NCBI RefSeq assembly: GCF_012641395.1
Contig: NZ_JABAIH010000018.1
Coordinates: 24,359 to 88,358 of the forward strand
Length of the DNA: 64,000 bases
Direction: 5' to 3'
DNA from: Rhizobium sp. P32RR-XVIII
GTDB taxonomy: Bacteria > Pseudomonadota > Alphaproteobacteria > Rhizobiales > Rhizobiaceae
A model generated the notes under the pieces. It did no database searches. It saw nothing but the letters and a program-made list of their open reading frames with translations, and was not told the DNA's origin. The translations under genes and the position numbers were made by a program. Numbering within the stretch: position 1 is the stretch's first letter; every line of letters begins with the position of its first letter. This document shows positions 62,705-64,000 of this stretch, in pieces.

Positions 62705-63622
62705 TCACGGACGAACGCGGATGATCGTCTTCCCGCTGATCCGCTTGGTCGGATTGAAAGCGGCGACGGCTTCGTCGAGGGTCGCGATGTTGCCGATGTT
62801 CGTCCGCAGTCGTCCGTCCCGCACCCGCTGGATGATCTCACCCAGTTGGACGCGATCGGAGACGAGAACAAAGTCGACCGTGAGGCCGTCGGCGGGCCGC
62901 GCCTCGGTCGGCCCGGCGATGGTCACCAGTGTTCCTCCGGCCCGGATCAGGCCCGCGGAGCGCTTCGCGATGTCGCCACCGATGACGTCGAAAACCAGAT
63001 CGACTGCGCCGACGTCTTCGAGGGTGTCGCTGTCAAGGTCGACGAACTCCTGCGCGCCGAAGTCGAGCGCCTTCTGACGGTCGGCGGCGCGTCCGGTGCC
63101 GATGACGTAGGCACCGGCCTCACGCGCGAGCTGCGCCACCATCGAACCGACTGCGCCGGCCGCGCCGTGCACGAGGACGCTCTGCCCCGCCTGAAGGCGG
63201 CCGTGTTGGAATAGTCCCTGCCACGCGGTCAGGCCAGGCATCGCCACGCTCGCGCCCACCGTAAAGTCGACGTCGCCCGGCAGCGGCGCGAGGTTGCGTG
63301 CCTCGACGGCCACATACTCCGCCAGGGTGCCGCCGCGATACGAGTCAGAGAGGCCGAACACTCGCTGTCCCACCGACAGACCCGTCGTGCCATAACCGAG
63401 GGCCGTGACCACTCCGGCCAGCTCCTGCCCGGGAATCGATGGTGTTCGGTCGCGGTCGAGGCGATCGGTCCAGGTCGAAGGCCACGTTAGTTCACCCGAG
63501 GTGAATCCCGACGCATGAACCTGAACGACGACGTCGTTTATCGCCGCCTGCGGCTCGGGCAGCTCCATCAGCTTCATCCCAGCCGTTCCCGCAGCCTGAT
63601 CGGTCACAACGATCGCCTTCAT
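62705..63622 (-). CDS. NADP-dependent oxidoreductase, paralogue of the gene at 20315
   Basis: A 305-residue zinc-independent medium-chain dehydrogenase with the same domains as the 20315-21232 protein: PGQELAGVVTALGYGTTGLS, HGAAGAVGSMVAQLAREAGA, and IGTGRAADRQKALDFGAQEF. The two are equal in length with no gaps and about 40 substitutions by eye. The 5' flanking sequence is also shared. AGGAAG precedes ATG 63622. Duplication with divergence of the substrate-site region (for example ISG to MPG at about residue 130) suggests different substrates. Confidence 0.93.
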   Translation of the reverse strand: MKAIVVTDQAAGTAGMKLMELPEPQAAINDVVVQVHASGFTSGELTWPSTWTDRLDRDRTPSIPGQELAGVVTALGYGTTGLSVGQRVFGLSDSYRGGTLAEYVAVEARNLAPLPGDVDFTVGASVAMPGLTAWQGLFQHGRLQAGQSVLVHGAAGAVGSMVAQLAREAGAYVIGTGRAADRQKALDFGAQEFVDLDSDTLEDVGAVDLVFDVIGGDIAKRSAGLIRAGGTLVTIAGPTEARPADGLTVDFVLVSDRVQLGEIIQRVRDGRLRTNIGNIATLDEAVAAFNPTKRISGKTIIRVRP

Positions 63623-63736
63623 TGTCCACTTCCTTGTGTGTGGTATGTGGTCATCTTCCGAACTCCCTTGCGAACGATCGAAAATACGACTGCGAAACTC
63701 GATGGTCCAATGACCCGCGGCTATGGAATCGATGCC
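63623..63736 (-). promoter_or_regulatory. Shared upstream element, copy 3 (before the paralogous oxidoreductase)
   Basis: The 114 bases upstream of ATG 63622 align with those upstream of 20315. On the minus strand GGCATCGATTCCATAGCCGC starts at 63736. A promoter-like pair TTGGAC, 17 bases, GTATTT (about 63712-63683) follows, then the identical CCACATACCACACACA near the ribosome binding site. Confidence 0.7.
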
Positions 63737-63806
63737 ATCGGCGCGGCGCGCAAAAATCGCGGATCCTGATTTGCTACTAAATTATCTTAGCTTTATCGGC
63801 ACGGAC

Positions 63807-63845
63807 AAAAAGCCCGGATGCCTCCCTTGGGTGCATCCGGGCTTT
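63807..63845. terminator. Bidirectional terminator between copy 3 and the partial AhpD-like gene
   Basis: AAAGCCCGGATGC and GCATCCGGGCTTT form a perfect 13-bp stem with a loop of about 11 nt. A-rich sequence on one side (ACAAAAAGCCC) gives a T-run for the minus-strand gene ending at 63852. It is a good terminator for that gene. Confidence 0.85.
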
Positions 63846-63851
63846 AGAAGT

Positions 63852-64000
63852 TCAGATCGACCCGGCCGGTGTCACGGCGGGAAAGTCCTTCTCGGGATCG
63901 AACACGTTGTTGAAGAAGTTCGTCAGGGAGTACATGGCCACCAGTGCGACGATCTCGATGATATCAGCATCGGTGTAGCCGGCATCGCGGACGGCTTTCA
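63852..64000 (-). CDS. Carboxymuconolactone decarboxylase/AhpD-like protein, partial (N-terminus beyond the window)
   Basis: The last 48 residues of a minus-strand gene whose start lies past the right edge. The tail reads KAVRDAGYTDADIIEIVALV, then AMYSLTNFFNNVFDPEKDFP and AVTPAGSI. The Asp-Ala-Gly-Tyr...Ile-Glu-Ile pattern followed by a helix with Asn-Phe-Phe-Asn is typical of the C-terminus of AhpD-like peroxidase-related proteins. The active-site Cys pair would be outside the window. A strong terminator follows the stop. Confidence 0.85.
   Translation of the reverse strand, partial: KAVRDAGYTDADIIEIVALVAMYSLTNFFNNVFDPEKDFPAVTPAGSI

Overview
The window looks like DNA from an alphaproteobacterium of the Rhizobiaceae (Rhizobium/Sinorhizobium type). 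This rests on protein character, high G+C, dense LysR/AraC regulators, NMT1-type ABC importers, and a RIME-like palindrome (Rhizobium intergenic mosaic element) at 4561-4680. No replication, conjugation, rRNA, tRNA or complete insertion-sequence gene is visible. The many strand switches, truncated genes and repeated leader sequences suggest an accessory replicon or a plastic chromosomal region. The species call is inference.

Layout. 1-6.7 kb: an AraC regulator (cut by the left edge) divergent from a flavin disulfide reductase, then two ABC exporter half-transporters that together look like one asymmetric heterodimer. 6.9-28.6 kb: a stress island of mostly small genes on both strands. It holds pseudoazurin, glutathione reductase, a Cas2/SinR-like orphan, transketolase, transaldolase (broken by one extra base), O6-alkylguanine transferase, a peroxiredoxin, egtB and egtD for ergothioneine, two DUF1993 paralogues, and DUF1003, DUF2171 and DUF427 proteins. 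29.2-32.8 kb: short-chain dehydrogenase-like proteins, a cupin, a carboxymuconolactone-decarboxylase-like protein and a flavin-binding PNPOx-like protein. 33.1-37.5 kb: an RND efflux adaptor and pump. 37.5-39.6 kb: a truncated LysR, an SDR gene and a divergent LysR gene.

39.8-48.6 kb: a tightly coupled operon with an NMT1-type importer, FAD oxidoreductase, class III CoA-transferase, enoyl-CoA hydratase, LysR regulator and amidohydrolase, facing a 7Fe-type ferredoxin. It reads as an uptake and CoA-dependent breakdown pathway for an unidentified substrate, and is the best candidate for an undescribed metabolic system. 49-64 kb: DUF3788, a thioredoxin-fold/NhaA fusion, an ABM-like protein, an msrB-msrA-redoxin cluster, AraC/MFS pair, a second MFS, two glutathione transferases, a GMC oxidoreductase, a second copy of the 20.3 kb oxidoreductase, and a partial AhpD-like gene at the right edge.

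The most unusual non-coding signal is a related upstream element present six times (around 20.2, 32.15, 32.86, 51.64, 61.53 and 63.7 kb). It always points toward the next redox, transport or detoxification gene, which suggests that scattered genes share one regulator. Several gene fragments (LysR, EAL, GreA-like, YghU N-terminus) mark past rearrangements.
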